This document shows, piece by piece, positions 29,041 to 40,958 of a stretch of DNA of 64,000 nt. The notes beneath the pieces were generated by a model. The model was not told where the DNA came from. It did not search any database and saw only the letters and a program-made list of their open reading frames with translations. The stretch's first letter is position 1; the number at the start of each line of letters is the position of its first letter. The stretch covers positions 1 through 64,000 of the forward strand of contig NZ_MKCT01000021.1 in assembly GCF_001855555.1 (NCBI RefSeq), given 5' to 3'. A program made the translations under genes and the position numbers. Source of the DNA: Chromobacterium sphagni (GTDB lineage: Bacteria; Pseudomonadota; Gammaproteobacteria; Burkholderiales; Chromobacteriaceae).

Positions 29041-30263
29041 CAACCCACCACCTGACCCATTTTGAAGATAGGCATATACATGGCGATCACCAGACCGCCG
29101 ATCAATACCCCCAATATCACCATGATCGCCGGCTCCAGCAGGCTGGAGAGCGCGGCCACCGCATTATCCACCTCTTCCTCGTAAAAGTCGGCCACCTTGT
29201 CCAGCATCTGGTCCAGCGAACCCGACTCCTCGCCGATGGAGGTCATCTGCAGCACCATATTGGGAAACAGATCGGTGCGCTGCATCGAGTAATTGAGGCT
29301 GGAGCCGGTGCTGACATCCGCCTGGATCCGGCGCGTCGCCTCGGCGTATACCTGGTTGCCGGCCGCGCCGCTCACCGAGTCCAACGCCTCCACCAGCGGC
29401 ACCCCGGCGGCGAACAGCGTGGACAGCGTGCGCGCCCAGCGCGCAATGGTGGCCTTGCGGATGATGTCGCCGATCACCGGCAGCCGCAACAGGATGCGGT
29501 CCATCTGTTCCTGCAGCTTGGGCGTGCGCTTGAAAGCGTAGAAGAAGGCGAACAGCCCGCCGAACAGGGTGCCGAAGATCAGCCACCAGAAATGCACGAA
29601 CTGGTCCGACAGCCAGATCACGAACAGCGTCGGCGCCGGCAGGTTGGCCCCGAAGCTGGAAAACAGGTCCTTGAACGCCGGGATCACGTAGATCATGATC
29701 ACCGCGGTGATGATGAAGGCGGTGCCGACAATGGCCGACGGATAGATCATCGCCGACTTGATCTTGGCCTTGATCGCCATCACCTTTTCCTTGTAGGTCG
29801 CCAGCTTGTCCAGCAAGGTGTCCAGCACGCCGCCGGTTTCCCCCGCGGCGATGATGTTGCAGAACAGCTTGTCGAAATACAGCGGCCGCTTGCGGAAGGA
29901 CTCGGCCAGCGACAGGCCGGTCTCCACGTCGGCGCGCACCTCCAGCAGCATCCGCGTCACCGCCGGATTGCTGTGGCCCTTGGCCGCGATGTCGAAAGCC
30001 TGCAGCAGCGGCACCCCGGCACGCATCATGGTGGACAGCTGACGCGTGAACAGCGCGATGTCCTTTTCGGTGATACGCTTGCCGAAACCGGTGCGCCGCT
30101 TGCGGATTTTCACCACATTGATGCCTTGGCGCCGCAACTGCGTCTTGGCGACGTTCTCCGACTCGGCGCGTAATTCGCCGCGTATCCCCTTGCCGGACCG
30201 GTCCTTGCCTTCCCACTCCCAGATGTAGCCGGGATTCGTCTTTTTCCCCGCTGTCGTAGCCAT
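29040..30263 (-). CDS. pilC: Type IV pilus inner-membrane platform protein PilC
   Basis: PilC is the platform protein of the type IV pilus. The 407-residue protein has two GspF-like domains: LSTMMRAGVPLLQAFDIAAK near 75 with SLAESFRKRPLYFDKLFCNI, and LSTLFAAGVPLVEALDSVSG near 277. It also has membrane helices near 175-195, 220-245 and 382-402. The N-terminus WEWEGKDRSGKGIRGELRAE is typical of PilC rather than GspF. It lies 70 bp after pilB and overlaps pilD. Confidence 0.96.
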   Translation of the reverse strand: MATTAGKKTNPGYIWEWEGKDRSGKGIRGELRAESENVAKTQLRRQGINVVKIRKRRTGFGKRITEKDIALFTRQLSTMMRAGVPLLQAFDIAAKGHSNPAVTRMLLEVRADVETGLSLAESFRKRPLYFDKLFCNIIAAGETGGVLDTLLDKLATYKEKVMAIKAKIKSAMIYPSAIVGTAFIITAVIMIYVIPAFKDLFSSFGANLPAPTLFVIWLSDQFVHFWWLIFGTLFGGLFAFFYAFKRTPKLQEQMDRILLRLPVIGDIIRKATIARWARTLSTLFAAGVPLVEALDSVSGAAGNQVYAEATRRIQADVSTGSSLNYSMQRTDLFPNMVLQMTSIGEESGSLDQMLDKVADFYEEEVDNAVAALSSLLEPAIMVILGVLIGGLVIAMYMPIFKMGQVVG

Positions 30264-30333
30264 AGCTCAAGCCTTCCCTGTCTGAACTGGCCGGCGGCCC
30301 AAAGCGGCGCCATGGCCTGAGGATCGCCCATGC

Positions 30334-32040
30334 TCAGTCGTTGGTCACCGCCTCGATTTCCGCCAAGGACGTCACCCCTCGCTTCACCTTGAGCAACCCG
30401 GCGTGGCGCAGATCGACCATGCCCTCCTGCAAGGCCAGATCGGAGATATCCACCGCGGTGCCGTTTTTCATGATCAGGCGCGTCATCGCGTCGCTGATGG
30501 GCATCACCTCGTAAATCCCGGTACGCCCGCGGTAGCCGGTGTTGCGGCATTCCTCGCAGCCCACCGGGCCATAGGGCTGCCAGCTGCCATCCAGCTCGTC
30601 CTTGCGGAAGCCCGCCCGCAGCAGCGCCTCTTCCGGAATCTCCAGCGGCTTCTTGCAATGGCTGCACAGGCGGCGCGCCAGGCGCTGCGCCATGATCAGC
30701 AGCACCGAGCTGGCGATGTTGAACGGCGCCACGCCCATATTCAGCATCCGCGTCAGTGTCGCCGGCGCATTATTGGTGTGCAAGGTTGAAAATACCATGT
30801 GCCCGGTCTGCGCCGCCTTGATCGCGATGTCGGCGGTTTCAAAATCGCGGATCTCGCCGACCATGATCACATCCGGATCCTGCCGCAGGAAAGCCTTCAG
30901 CGCCGAGGCGAAAGTCAGTCCGGCCCGCTCGTTGACGTTGACCTGGTTGATGCCGGGCAGGTTGATCTCCACCGGGTCCTCCGCCGTGGCGATATTGGTG
31001 TCCGACTTGTTCAGGATATTCAGAAAGGTATACAGCGATACCGTCTTGCCGCTGCCGGTAGGCCCGGTCACCAGCACCATGCCGTAAGGCCGGGCGATCG
31101 CAGTCAGCAGTAGCTGCTTCTGCTCCGGCTCGAAGCCCAGCTGCTCGACGTCCAGCGAGGCGGCCGAGGAGTCCAGTATCCGCATCACGATCTTTTCGCC
31201 ATACAGCGTAGGCAGCGTGCTGACGCGAAAATCGATGGCGCGGCTCTTGGAAATCACCAGTTTGAGGCGGCCATCCTGCGGCAGCCGCTTCTCCGAGATG
31301 TCGAGCTTGGAAATCACCTTGATGCGCGAGGCGATCTTTTCCTTCAGGATCAGCGGCGGCTGCGCCACCTCCTTCAATATCCCATCCACCCGATAGCGGA
31401 TTCGGTAATATTTTTCATAAGGTTCGAAATGAATGTCCGACGCGCCGCCTGCGATCGCATCCAGCAGCATTTTGTGGATGAACTTCACCACCGGCGCGTC
31501 GTCCACCTCCACCTGCGGCGAACTGTCGGCCTGCGCGTCGGGATCGGCGAACTCCAGATCGCCGAAATCCTCGTTCTCCAGCTCCTTCAGCGCCGAGGTG
31601 GAATTATCCTGATAGCGTCCCAGCATCTTGGTCAACTTGTCGTCTTCGACGACGACAATCTCCACCGTCAGGCCGGTCTTGAAGGTGATGGCATGATAGG
31701 CCGAGGTCTGGGTGGGATCGGAGGTGCCGATGTAAAGCTTGTTGCCGCGCTTGAGCAAAGGCAGCAGGCGGCGGCTGGCGATCAGCTCGTCGTCGACCAG
31801 GCCCTTGGGCAACTGCTCGGTATCCAGCGCGCCCATGTCCAGCAAGGGATAGCCAAATATCTTCGAGGCGAACACGGCAATCTCTTGCGAGCTCATCTTC
31901 TTGCTGAGTATCAACTGCTCGACAAAGCTGATATGCGAAGACGACGCCTGACGCAGGATGGCATCCGCATCCTGCTGCAACAGCATATTATGCTGAACCA
32001 GGGCCCTACCCAGGCCGGAAATCCCTGCCGAAGCTTCCAT
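30334..32040 (-). CDS. pilB: Type IV pilus assembly ATPase PilB
   Basis: PilB is the extension ATPase of type IV pili. The 568-residue protein contains the N-terminal MshEN-like domain (SFVEQLILSKKMSSQEIAVF), GGASDIHFEPYEKYYRIRYR, Walker A GPTGSGKTVS, Asp box (TAEDPVEINLPGINQVNVNE), Walker B (DPDVIMVGEIRDFETADIAI) and His box (GHMVFSTLHTNNAPATLTRM). A CSHC / CEEC zinc module follows. I chose the ATG giving MEASAGISGLGRALVQ; the frame stays open for 53 codons upstream, so the start is the least certain part. Confidence 0.95.
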   Translation of the reverse strand: MEASAGISGLGRALVQHNMLLQQDADAILRQASSSHISFVEQLILSKKMSSQEIAVFASKIFGYPLLDMGALDTEQLPKGLVDDELIASRRLLPLLKRGNKLYIGTSDPTQTSAYHAITFKTGLTVEIVVVEDDKLTKMLGRYQDNSTSALKELENEDFGDLEFADPDAQADSSPQVEVDDAPVVKFIHKMLLDAIAGGASDIHFEPYEKYYRIRYRVDGILKEVAQPPLILKEKIASRIKVISKLDISEKRLPQDGRLKLVISKSRAIDFRVSTLPTLYGEKIVMRILDSSAASLDVEQLGFEPEQKQLLLTAIARPYGMVLVTGPTGSGKTVSLYTFLNILNKSDTNIATAEDPVEINLPGINQVNVNERAGLTFASALKAFLRQDPDVIMVGEIRDFETADIAIKAAQTGHMVFSTLHTNNAPATLTRMLNMGVAPFNIASSVLLIMAQRLARRLCSHCKKPLEIPEEALLRAGFRKDELDGSWQPYGPVGCEECRNTGYRGRTGIYEVMPISDAMTRLIMKNGTAVDISDLALQEGMVDLRHAGLLKVKRGVTSLAEIEAVTND

Positions 32041-32202
32041 AAGCGAAATCGATCCAGTTTTGACGTTGTAGTCACGATCAGGGACAGGCTTTGACGATAG
32101 TATATGCAAAATACCGTCAGCGCTCCGCCACAAATCCTGCCTTGATGCCGGTATCGGCATGACTTCACGGTCTCGGAGCAGCATCATTCGACACCGCATG
32201 AA

Positions 32203-32228
32203 AAAAGGACTGCCGAGGCAGTCCTTTT
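32203..32228 (-). terminator. Terminator of the porin gene
   Basis: An 11-bp perfect stem AAAAGGACTGC / GCAGTCCTTTT with a 4-nt loop, followed on the minus strand by TTCATG. It lies 20 bp after the porin stop, upstream of pilB. Confidence 0.88.
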
Positions 32229-32248
32229 ACGACAGGCGAAGTGCCGGA

Positions 32249-33478
32249 TCAGAAGCGGTGAACCATGCCCAGTCCGAAAGAGCTTTCGTTCTGCGAACCC
32301 TGGAATTTCCAGTTCACTTGGCCATAGGAAGTGTAAATGTCGGTACGCTTGGACAACGCGTAATCCAGCGCCACCACCCACTGGTCGTAACCCGTATTGC
32401 TCAGATCGCCAAAACCGGACACGTTGGCGTTATAGCCCTTGGCGTAGCTCAGATAGGGCGTGAAGGCGCCGAAGGTGTAACCGCCAGTCAGGGCAATCTC
32501 ACGCGTGCGGGTCAGATACAAAGAACCACTGGTGAGAGAGCCTGCACCCGGATTCTGCGCATTCAAGCCGCTCAGATTGGCCACCAAGGCGTTGATGTTA
32601 TAGTAGGCACCGCCATTATCGGTGAAGCCAGTCACCGCGCCCCCGGCAGTAGTCACGCCGACATAGCCGCGCGCCTGTTGGAAGCCCAAAGCCACGTAGA
32701 TATTGTTGGCATTGTAGCCACCTTCGAAACGGTGCCAATCCTTCAGACTACCACCGCTAACCAGACTGGAATCGCCATAGCTGCCGTAGTTGTACTTGCC
32801 GAAGAAGCCGGAATTTTCGTAGCTCAGGCCGATGTTGGAGAACTGGTTGTTGGTCGTGACGCCGTTCACGTTGGCTCGGGCCTCATCGGCGGCATACAGC
32901 ACAGCCAAGCTAAAACCAGCCCAATTGTCGCTGTCATAGCGGACGGCGTTATTGTGGCGACCGTCGATACGGGTAAACATGGCCAAGCCGCCTACGCTGG
33001 TAGAGCTGTTGCCGACACCGCCGTTGTTGCTGTAGTGGCCCGGATCAACCTGTTCCATGTCGGAGTTGGCGTAGTCGGACAACCTACCGATACGCACCTT
33101 GCCCCAGCCATCCCCAGCCAAACCCACGAAACTATCGCGGGTAGCCAGCGTACCGGTGTTGTTGTTTCGGGAGACGCCGTTAACCGTGGTCGTCGACGAG
33201 CTGCCATCGATGTTCAAACGGCTTTCCACCTGCCAGATCGCCTTCAAGCCGTTGCCCAGGTCCTCATTGCCTTTGAAACCGAGATAGGAAACCCAGTCGT
33301 TGATTTCAGTGCGGGTTTGTAACCGCCCCGCCTGTAAATCGCCATTGAACGCAGTGGTGTTGGAGTTGTAGGTTTTCAGCGACTCCACGCCGCCGGCGAT
33401 AGTGCCGTAGATGGTGACGTCCGCCATGGCGGCGGCAGGCAGGGCGGCCAGTGCCAATGCGATGAGCTTCTTGTTCAT
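32249..33478 (-). CDS. Trimeric outer-membrane porin (gram-negative porin family)
   Basis: A 409-residue general porin of the Neisseria/Burkholderia type. A Sec signal peptide MNKKLIALALAALPAAAMA^D precedes VTIYGTIAGGVESL, the usual first strand. The chain shows alternating aromatic beta strands (DWVSYLGFKGNEDLGNGLKA; SFVGLAGDGWGKVRIGRLSD), a loop 3 region with VDPGHYSNN, and ends ESSFGLGMVHRF with the terminal Phe recognised by the BAM complex. The ATG has AAAGGAT upstream. Gene context (pilB downstream) gives no substrate clue. Confidence 0.94.
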   Translation of the reverse strand: MNKKLIALALAALPAAAMADVTIYGTIAGGVESLKTYNSNTTAFNGDLQAGRLQTRTEINDWVSYLGFKGNEDLGNGLKAIWQVESRLNIDGSSSTTTVNGVSRNNNTGTLATRDSFVGLAGDGWGKVRIGRLSDYANSDMEQVDPGHYSNNGGVGNSSTSVGGLAMFTRIDGRHNNAVRYDSDNWAGFSLAVLYAADEARANVNGVTTNNQFSNIGLSYENSGFFGKYNYGSYGDSSLVSGGSLKDWHRFEGGYNANNIYVALGFQQARGYVGVTTAGGAVTGFTDNGGAYYNINALVANLSGLNAQNPGAGSLTSGSLYLTRTREIALTGGYTFGAFTPYLSYAKGYNANVSGFGDLSNTGYDQWVVALDYALSKRTDIYTSYGQVNWKFQGSQNESSFGLGMVHRF

Positions 33479-33553
33479 TGCAGATCCTTTCAAGTCAGTT
33501 GATTGTGTCCTGTTGACTTACCGGCCTGGCCGGCAGCCCGGACATTTATGTGC

Positions 33554-33571
33554 CGACGGTATATTCCGTCG
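33554..33571 (-). promoter_or_regulatory. Inverted repeat in the porin leader
   Basis: A perfect CGACGG-6-CCGTCG inverted repeat lies just downstream of the predicted porin promoter, within the first 25 nt or so of the transcript. It could be a stabilising or sRNA-target hairpin or an operator. This is a direct observation; the function is open. Confidence 0.45.
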
Positions 33572-33583
33572 ATCGCTGAAAGC

Positions 33584-33612
33584 AATATAAGACCGACGTT
33601 GCAAAAAAACAA
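33584..33612 (-). promoter_or_regulatory. Predicted sigma-70 promoter of the porin gene
   Basis: On the minus strand TTGTTT and TATATT are separated by exactly 17 nt, about 105 bp upstream of the porin ATG, implying a leader of about 100 nt. Five of six -10 bases and three to four of six -35 bases match consensus. Confidence 0.5.
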
Positions 33613-33817
33613 AGATCACCCGGCGCAGGCCGGTAAAAATTACCAAAAAAACAACAGCATTAAGCTACATCATTGTTAACAAACAGTTTGCGCCCACCCA
33701 CTCCTGCTTTGCATGCGGTGCAAAAGCAACAAATCCCACAAAATGTTTCAATTTAGCAACAAAAAAGCGGCGCTACGCCACCATTGCGAAAACCACGAAA
33801 ACACCAAAGGCATGAAA

Positions 33818-33852
33818 AAACCGCCAACCCGCGGTTCGCGGATTGGCGGTTT
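33818..33852 (-). terminator. Terminator of comEA-like gene
   Basis: Ten-bp stem AAACCGCCAA / TTGGCGGTTT enclosing a second CCGCG/CGCGG stem, followed on the minus strand by TTTTTC. Confidence 0.85.
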
Positions 33853-33892
33853 ATCTTGCCGTGCCGGCATCGCCAGGCGCGGATCATTGTAA

Positions 33893-34192
33893 CTATTTGG
33901 CGGCTACCGGTTTCGCCGCCGGCTTGGCGGCCGGAGCCGCCCCGCCCACGGTCAGGTCCTTGCGCAGCTTTTCCAGCGTCTTGTCGCCGATGCCGGAGAC
34001 TTTTTTCAGATCATCCACCGTCTTGAACGGGCCGTTCTTGCTGCGGTAGTCGATAATCGCTTTGGCCTTGGCCGGACCAATGCCCTGCAGGGCCTCCAGC
34101 TGCGGCGCGGTGGCGGTGTTCAGATTAACGGCGGCCAGCGCGAAATTGCACAACAGCAGCAGGCCGGCAAAAACAGCAAACAGCTTCTTCAT
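33893..34192 (-). CDS. comEA: ComEA-like helix-hairpin-helix DNA-binding protein
   Basis: A 99-residue exported protein with a signal peptide (MKKLFAVFAGLLLLCNFALA) and a tandem helix-hairpin-helix domain: VNLNTATAPQLEALQGIGPA near 22-41, then YRSKNGPFKTVDDLKKVSGI and GDKTLEKLRK. An Ala/Pro/Lys tail follows. ComEA-type proteins bind incoming DNA in the periplasm during transformation. With pilBCD nearby, natural competence is plausible, but many small HhH proteins of this size have unproven roles. It has its own terminator. Confidence 0.85.
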   Translation of the reverse strand: MKKLFAVFAGLLLLCNFALAAVNLNTATAPQLEALQGIGPAKAKAIIDYRSKNGPFKTVDDLKKVSGIGDKTLEKLRKDLTVGGAAPAAKPAAKPVAAK

Positions 34193-34248
34193 GGCAGAAC
34201 TCCTTATTGAAGGTGCAAGACAGAGGTTTTCATTGACGCGACAGGCGG

Positions 34249-35070
34249 CTATCCGCGCTGCAGGATCAATTCTAAAACCACCTTGCTACCCACGTATGCC
34301 AGCATCAATGACAGGAAGCCGGCCAAAGTCCAGCGTATCGCCACCCTGCCGCGCCAGCCCTGCAGCCGCCGGCCCAACAGCAACGCGGCAAACAACAGCC
34401 AGGAAAGCACGCTGAACACGGTCTTGTGCGTCAACGCCGCAGCCTTGCCGAACACCTCTTCGGAAAAGACCACTCCGGTCACCAACGCCACGGTCAGCAA
34501 CAGAAAACCAACGGCAATCACCTGGAACATCATCTTTTCCAGCGTGAGCAGCGGCGGCAATTGCTTGGCCAGCAGCGAGGCCCGCTTGTGATGCAGCGAA
34601 CGCTCCAGCAGCAGCATCAGCACCGCGATCAGCGCGCCGATGGCGAACAGGCTATAGGCCAGCATCGAAACCAGGATGTGCAGCACGAAAGCCGGATTGG
34701 ACAGGTCATTCACCATGTGGCGGCCGGGAAAAGCGATGGCGAAGGCCAGCGCGGCCATCGCCAGCGGCATCATGAACAACTGCAAGCCCTCCACCCGGTA
34801 GAAGAAGCTGCAGGTCCAATAGATCAGCAACATGATCCACACCATCACCCCCAGCGCGTGGCCGACGCCCAGCGACAGGCCGCCGCTGACGCTCAAGGGC
34901 GCCACCACCACCAGCGCCTGGATCAATAGCAGGATGCCGAGCAGACTATGCTCCACCCTGGGATTGCGCGGCCAGCGGGCCGTGCCTTTCCAGTTGGCGA
35001 AGTAATGCCAGGTGAACGCCCCGTAGGACAGGATCAGGAACAGGGACAAAACGAGCAGGAGGCTGGTCAT
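34249..35070 (-). CDS. CcsA/YpjD-family inner-membrane protein
   Basis: A 273-residue polytopic protein with about eight membrane helices, of the cytochrome c assembly (CcsA/YpjD) superfamily. It has HYFANWKGTARWPRNPRVEH after helix 1, the central FYRVEGLQLFMMPLAMAALA, FVLHILVSMLAYSLFAIGAL and ALTHKTVFSVLSWLLFAALL, with conserved His residues that in CcsA bind heme. In proteobacteria this gene (ypjD) sits beside ffh, divergent as here. Function in the YpjD branch is not established. I preferred ATG over a TTG six codons upstream. Confidence 0.85.
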   Translation of the reverse strand: MTSLLLVLSLFLILSYGAFTWHYFANWKGTARWPRNPRVEHSLLGILLLIQALVVVAPLSVSGGLSLGVGHALGVMVWIMLLIYWTCSFFYRVEGLQLFMMPLAMAALAFAIAFPGRHMVNDLSNPAFVLHILVSMLAYSLFAIGALIAVLMLLLERSLHHKRASLLAKQLPPLLTLEKMMFQVIAVGFLLLTVALVTGVVFSEEVFGKAAALTHKTVFSVLSWLLFAALLLGRRLQGWRGRVAIRWTLAGFLSLMLAYVGSKVVLELILQRG

Positions 35071-35181
35071 ATTATGGTGTGTGATCAAATCCGGGCGCTG
35101 ACCCGGCGGCTCGTGGTAAAATCGACAGTTTGAAAGTCTACACCAACCTGCCGTCCGTTGGCAGACAGTAAGGACAGCACC

Positions 35182-38096
<2,915 letters not shown>

Positions 38097-38118
38097 CGCG
38101 ACACCACCCCGCTCCGCC

Positions 38119-38146
38119 AAACGCCGCCGGTTTCCAGGCGGCGTTT
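38119..38146 (+). terminator. Terminator of purB
   Basis: Ten-bp perfect stem AAACGCCGCC / GGCGGCGTTT with an 8-nt loop, followed by TTCATTT, 22 bp after the purB stop. Confidence 0.88.
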
Positions 38147-38382
38147 TTCATTTCCCCGCCAATCCGCCATCGCCCCATTTCTCCGGCTTGCGGCATGTTC
38201 GCCGCAGACGGTTTCCCTCTCCCGGCCCGCAACACAGAATTTTGTAGTCAAAAAGGTAATTGCCCCTGACAATGGAGTGTGAATAACACCAAAAATTATC
38301 ATATACGCTTCGCTGCAAACAGGACGCAAGGCCCAGTGCCGGCACGACCACCCCTTACCCGGGTAACCTGAATAGAGAATGG

Positions 38383-40560
38383 ATGATCATGCAATCAATG
38401 TACGACCAATCCTCGAACACCCCCTCCGCCGACGACAGCGACAGCGACACCACCGCCGCCGCCTCCCCGCAGCCGGTGTCCACCCGCCATCTGCTCAGCC
38501 TGAACGAACGCGGCAACGCCGGGCTGTACCAATACTTCATCGAACACGACACCAATCGCATCCTGCAGCATCTGAACACGCTGCGCGGCATGGCCTTCAC
38601 CCGCGATGCAGAGGATGACCAGGACAATCCGCTGGAGCGTCCCTTCCCCTCGGTCTGCCTGATCGGCCTGGGCCGTTGCGGCTCCAATATCGCGCTGGAT
38701 GTGGCCACCCTGGTGTACAACGCCCGCAAGTTCTACCTGAACGAGTTCAATCAGGACGACAAGAGCGCGCCGGAACAAGAGCAGCGGCCGCGGCGCTGGA
38801 TACGCCGCAACCTGCTGTCGACCCACAAGACGGCCAAGCCGGCCTTCCTGATCGAACCGATGGTGATGCTGGGCGACCTGGACAAGGACATCAAGGGCCG
38901 CATCCGTTTCTCGCGCCGCGGCGAGCAGGGCGATTTCCTCAACAGCTACAACAAGATGAAGATCATGGATCTGGCCGAGATCCACGCCGGCGGCGCCGGC
39001 AACGCGCCCATCCTGGGCCAGTACCTGGCCAAGATCATCCTCAACAAAGACACGCTGAGCTTCTCCGACCCGGACTGGACGCTGATCCACTCCTACCTGG
39101 TGGACTCCTGCGGCATCAAGGCCAACCAGTCGCGGCTGTATTTCTACATCTTCAGCGCCGGCGGCGGCACCGGCTCCGGCATGGCGTCGGAGTTCGGCCT
39201 GGCGCAGCAGTACGCCTACATGAGCAAGACCTTCGAAACCCGCAGCGAAGGCAAGCCCGAGCAGGCCGACGACTACAGCTTCGTGTTCGAGCCCATCTTC
39301 ACCAGCGGCATCTGCATCCTGCCCAACATATCCGGCCAGCACGCCGAGGGCTCGGAGGCGCTGCACATCAACGCCGGCCGCCTTTTGTGCAAATACCTGT
39401 CGGAAGAATGGGACTTCTCCTACAACTTCGACAATGAAGAAGCCGGCGCCGAAAGCGTGATGCGCCGCATCCGGCCGTGGAACGCGATGATGCTGATCTC
39501 CAACGACATCATGCGCTACGCCGAGGAGAACGACGCCGGCAGCATCGAGAATCTGGACGTCAACGCGATGGAGCGCCACGCCAACCAGTACATCTCGCAG
39601 CAGATCTTCAACATCCTCACCGCCCAGGCCGTCACCAGCGACTACGACGAGAACTACTTCCTGCGCGCCGGGATCGACATGGGCGAGACGATACGGCTGG
39701 ACGCCAACGACCTGTTCATGAGCCTGGCAGGCCCGGTGGCGGTAGCCTACGCCGAATCGGTGGTGTCCGACCCGCTGGGCTCGGACGGCTTCGTCAACAA
39801 GCTGGACATCGACGACCTGTTCTTCCGCTCGATAGACCTGCCGCACTTCAACCAGCAGACCCAGGCGATAGAAGGCATCAGCCTGCTGCCGATAGAATCG
39901 GCCAGCTACCGCGCCGCGCTGGCCGACTACAAGCAGTCCGGCTACGCGCCGGAAAAACTGAACCAGCTGTTCTTTTTCCAGAACTGCTCGTCGGTCGTCG
40001 CCATCCTGTCTCTGCCCAAGGGCTACAAGCTGTCCTACCTGGATCTGAACCGCCTGAAGCGCCACCTCAACGACTTGTTCCCCAGCACCACGCTGAAGCG
40101 CTACGCGCTGGTGATCGGCGCCTCCACCAACCTGTCGCTGACCACGCTGGTGGCGAAAAGCCCTTGCCTGAGCGACGACTTCCTGACGCTGATCGTCGCC
40201 TTCATCAAGCGCTGCTTCGCCCACGGCAACCACCGCTTCGACGACAGTCTGGACAAGACGATACTGGAGCTGATCACCGCCGAGCATTTCGACGAAACGG
40301 TGCTGGAGAGGCTGCTGAACGATTACGAGAACCCAGCCAAGATCCTCGACACCAACTGGTTCGCCATCAAGCCGATGTACGAGAAGAAATACCGCGAGTT
40401 GATCCGCGACTCGAAGAAGTTCGTCTCGATCAACGACATCCGCCTGACCCGCGAGCATGTGCAGAAGGCGGTGTGCTATCTGCGCGAAATCTACCGCCAC
40501 CGCATCGGCAAGACCCGGGTGGTGTCACTCAACACCTTCGCCCGCAGCAAGCACGCCTGA
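38383..40560 (+). CDS. Divergent tubulin/FtsZ-superfamily GTPase (725 residues)
   Basis: A large protein with the sequence hallmarks of the tubulin/FtsZ fold but little other likeness to FtsZ. An N-terminal acidic, Ser/Thr-rich extension (1-35) and helical segment (36-75) precede the first strand and T1 loop VCLIGLGRCGSNIALD (91-106). The T4 signature loop follows as SAGGGTGSGMASEFGLAQ (258-275, GGGTGSG at 260-266), and a strand MMLISNDIM (369-377). A T7-like loop RLDANDLFMSLAG (438-450) has D440 and D443 at the places of FtsZ's catalytic NxDxxD aspartates. A C-terminal domain follows with VVAILSLPKG and YALVIGASTN. It is monocistronic, between two terminators. It may belong to the proteobacterial FtsZ-like family described by Makarova and Koonin. 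Any role in membrane remodelling is inference. ATGs at 38389 and 38398 are alternative starts. Confidence 0.82.
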   Translation: MIMQSMYDQSSNTPSADDSDSDTTAAASPQPVSTRHLLSLNERGNAGLYQYFIEHDTNRILQHLNTLRGMAFTRDAEDDQDNPLERPFPSVCLIGLGRCGSNIALDVATLVYNARKFYLNEFNQDDKSAPEQEQRPRRWIRRNLLSTHKTAKPAFLIEPMVMLGDLDKDIKGRIRFSRRGEQGDFLNSYNKMKIMDLAEIHAGGAGNAPILGQYLAKIILNKDTLSFSDPDWTLIHSYLVDSCGIKANQSRLYFYIFSAGGGTGSGMASEFGLAQQYAYMSKTFETRSEGKPEQADDYSFVFEPIFTSGICILPNISGQHAEGSEALHINAGRLLCKYLSEEWDFSYNFDNEEAGAESVMRRIRPWNAMMLISNDIMRYAEENDAGSIENLDVNAMERHANQYISQQIFNILTAQAVTSDYDENYFLRAGIDMGETIRLDANDLFMSLAGPVAVAYAESVVSDPLGSDGFVNKLDIDDLFFRSIDLPHFNQQTQAIEGISLLPIESASYRAALADYKQSGYAPEKLNQLFFFQNCSSVVAILSLPKGYKLSYLDLNRLKRHLNDLFPSTTLKRYALVIGASTNLSLTTLVAKSPCLSDDFLTLIVAFIKRCFAHGNHRFDDSLDKTILELITAEHFDETVLERLLNDYENPAKILDTNWFAIKPMYEKKYRELIRDSKKFVSINDIRLTREHVQKAVCYLREIYRHRIGKTRVVSLNTFARSKHA

Positions 40561-40958
40561 CCCGGCAGTCTTTGCGTCAAGCGCCCCGCCTCGCCCTGCG
40601 CGTCGCGGGGTTTTTACTGCCTAGAATAGTAAAGTAGATTATTTTTTTGCTGCGCCGGCCAAAAGTGTCAACGACATGGTCTCTTGACCAGTTAATGCAG
40701 CTTGGACACCCGGAGATATGCCGGCGCGCTGATGCCGTGAAACGCATCAATCGTTAACAAAAACCGCGGCGTCCCCAAGCACAATCCGGCCACAAATCGC
40801 CCCAAAGCTGGCATAAGCTGCAACAAGGCCGTGTCTGGATTGCAATAAGCACACCATTGGCCCGCTCATGCGGCGGCGGCCTGGTCGGTCGGCTCCGCGC
40901 CTTTCCCAACCTCGCTTCCGCTCATTCGCGCACCGTAATCAAGAGGCAACACGTCCAC
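40561..40958. other. Intergenic region before the RND efflux operon
   Basis: Contains the tubulin-like gene's terminator at its left and then about 340 bp of mixed composition leading to the efflux operon. AT-rich runs near 40620-40650 could hold a promoter, but no clear -35/-10 pair, operator or regulator gene was seen. Open frames here start at non-ATG codons and only extend the efflux pump. Confidence 0.5.
40584..40610 (+). terminator. Terminator of the tubulin-like gene
   Basis: Six-bp GC stem CCCCGC / GCGGGG with a 15-nt loop, followed by TTTTTACT. Confidence 0.7.

Larger units (their letters stand above)
33479..33892. other. AT-rich intergenic region with porin control sequences
   Basis: A 414-bp stretch much richer in A+T than its neighbours lies between the porin and comEA genes. 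It holds the porin promoter and leader hairpin at the left, poly-A tracts in the middle and the comEA terminator at the right. No small gene with a ribosome site was recognised. Confidence 0.6.

Noticed and set aside
38383-40560. Calling the tubulin-like gene ftsZ
   Set aside because: Length, low overall likeness, missing dcw neighbours and absence of the FtsZ C-terminal ZipA/FtsA-binding peptide argue against it.
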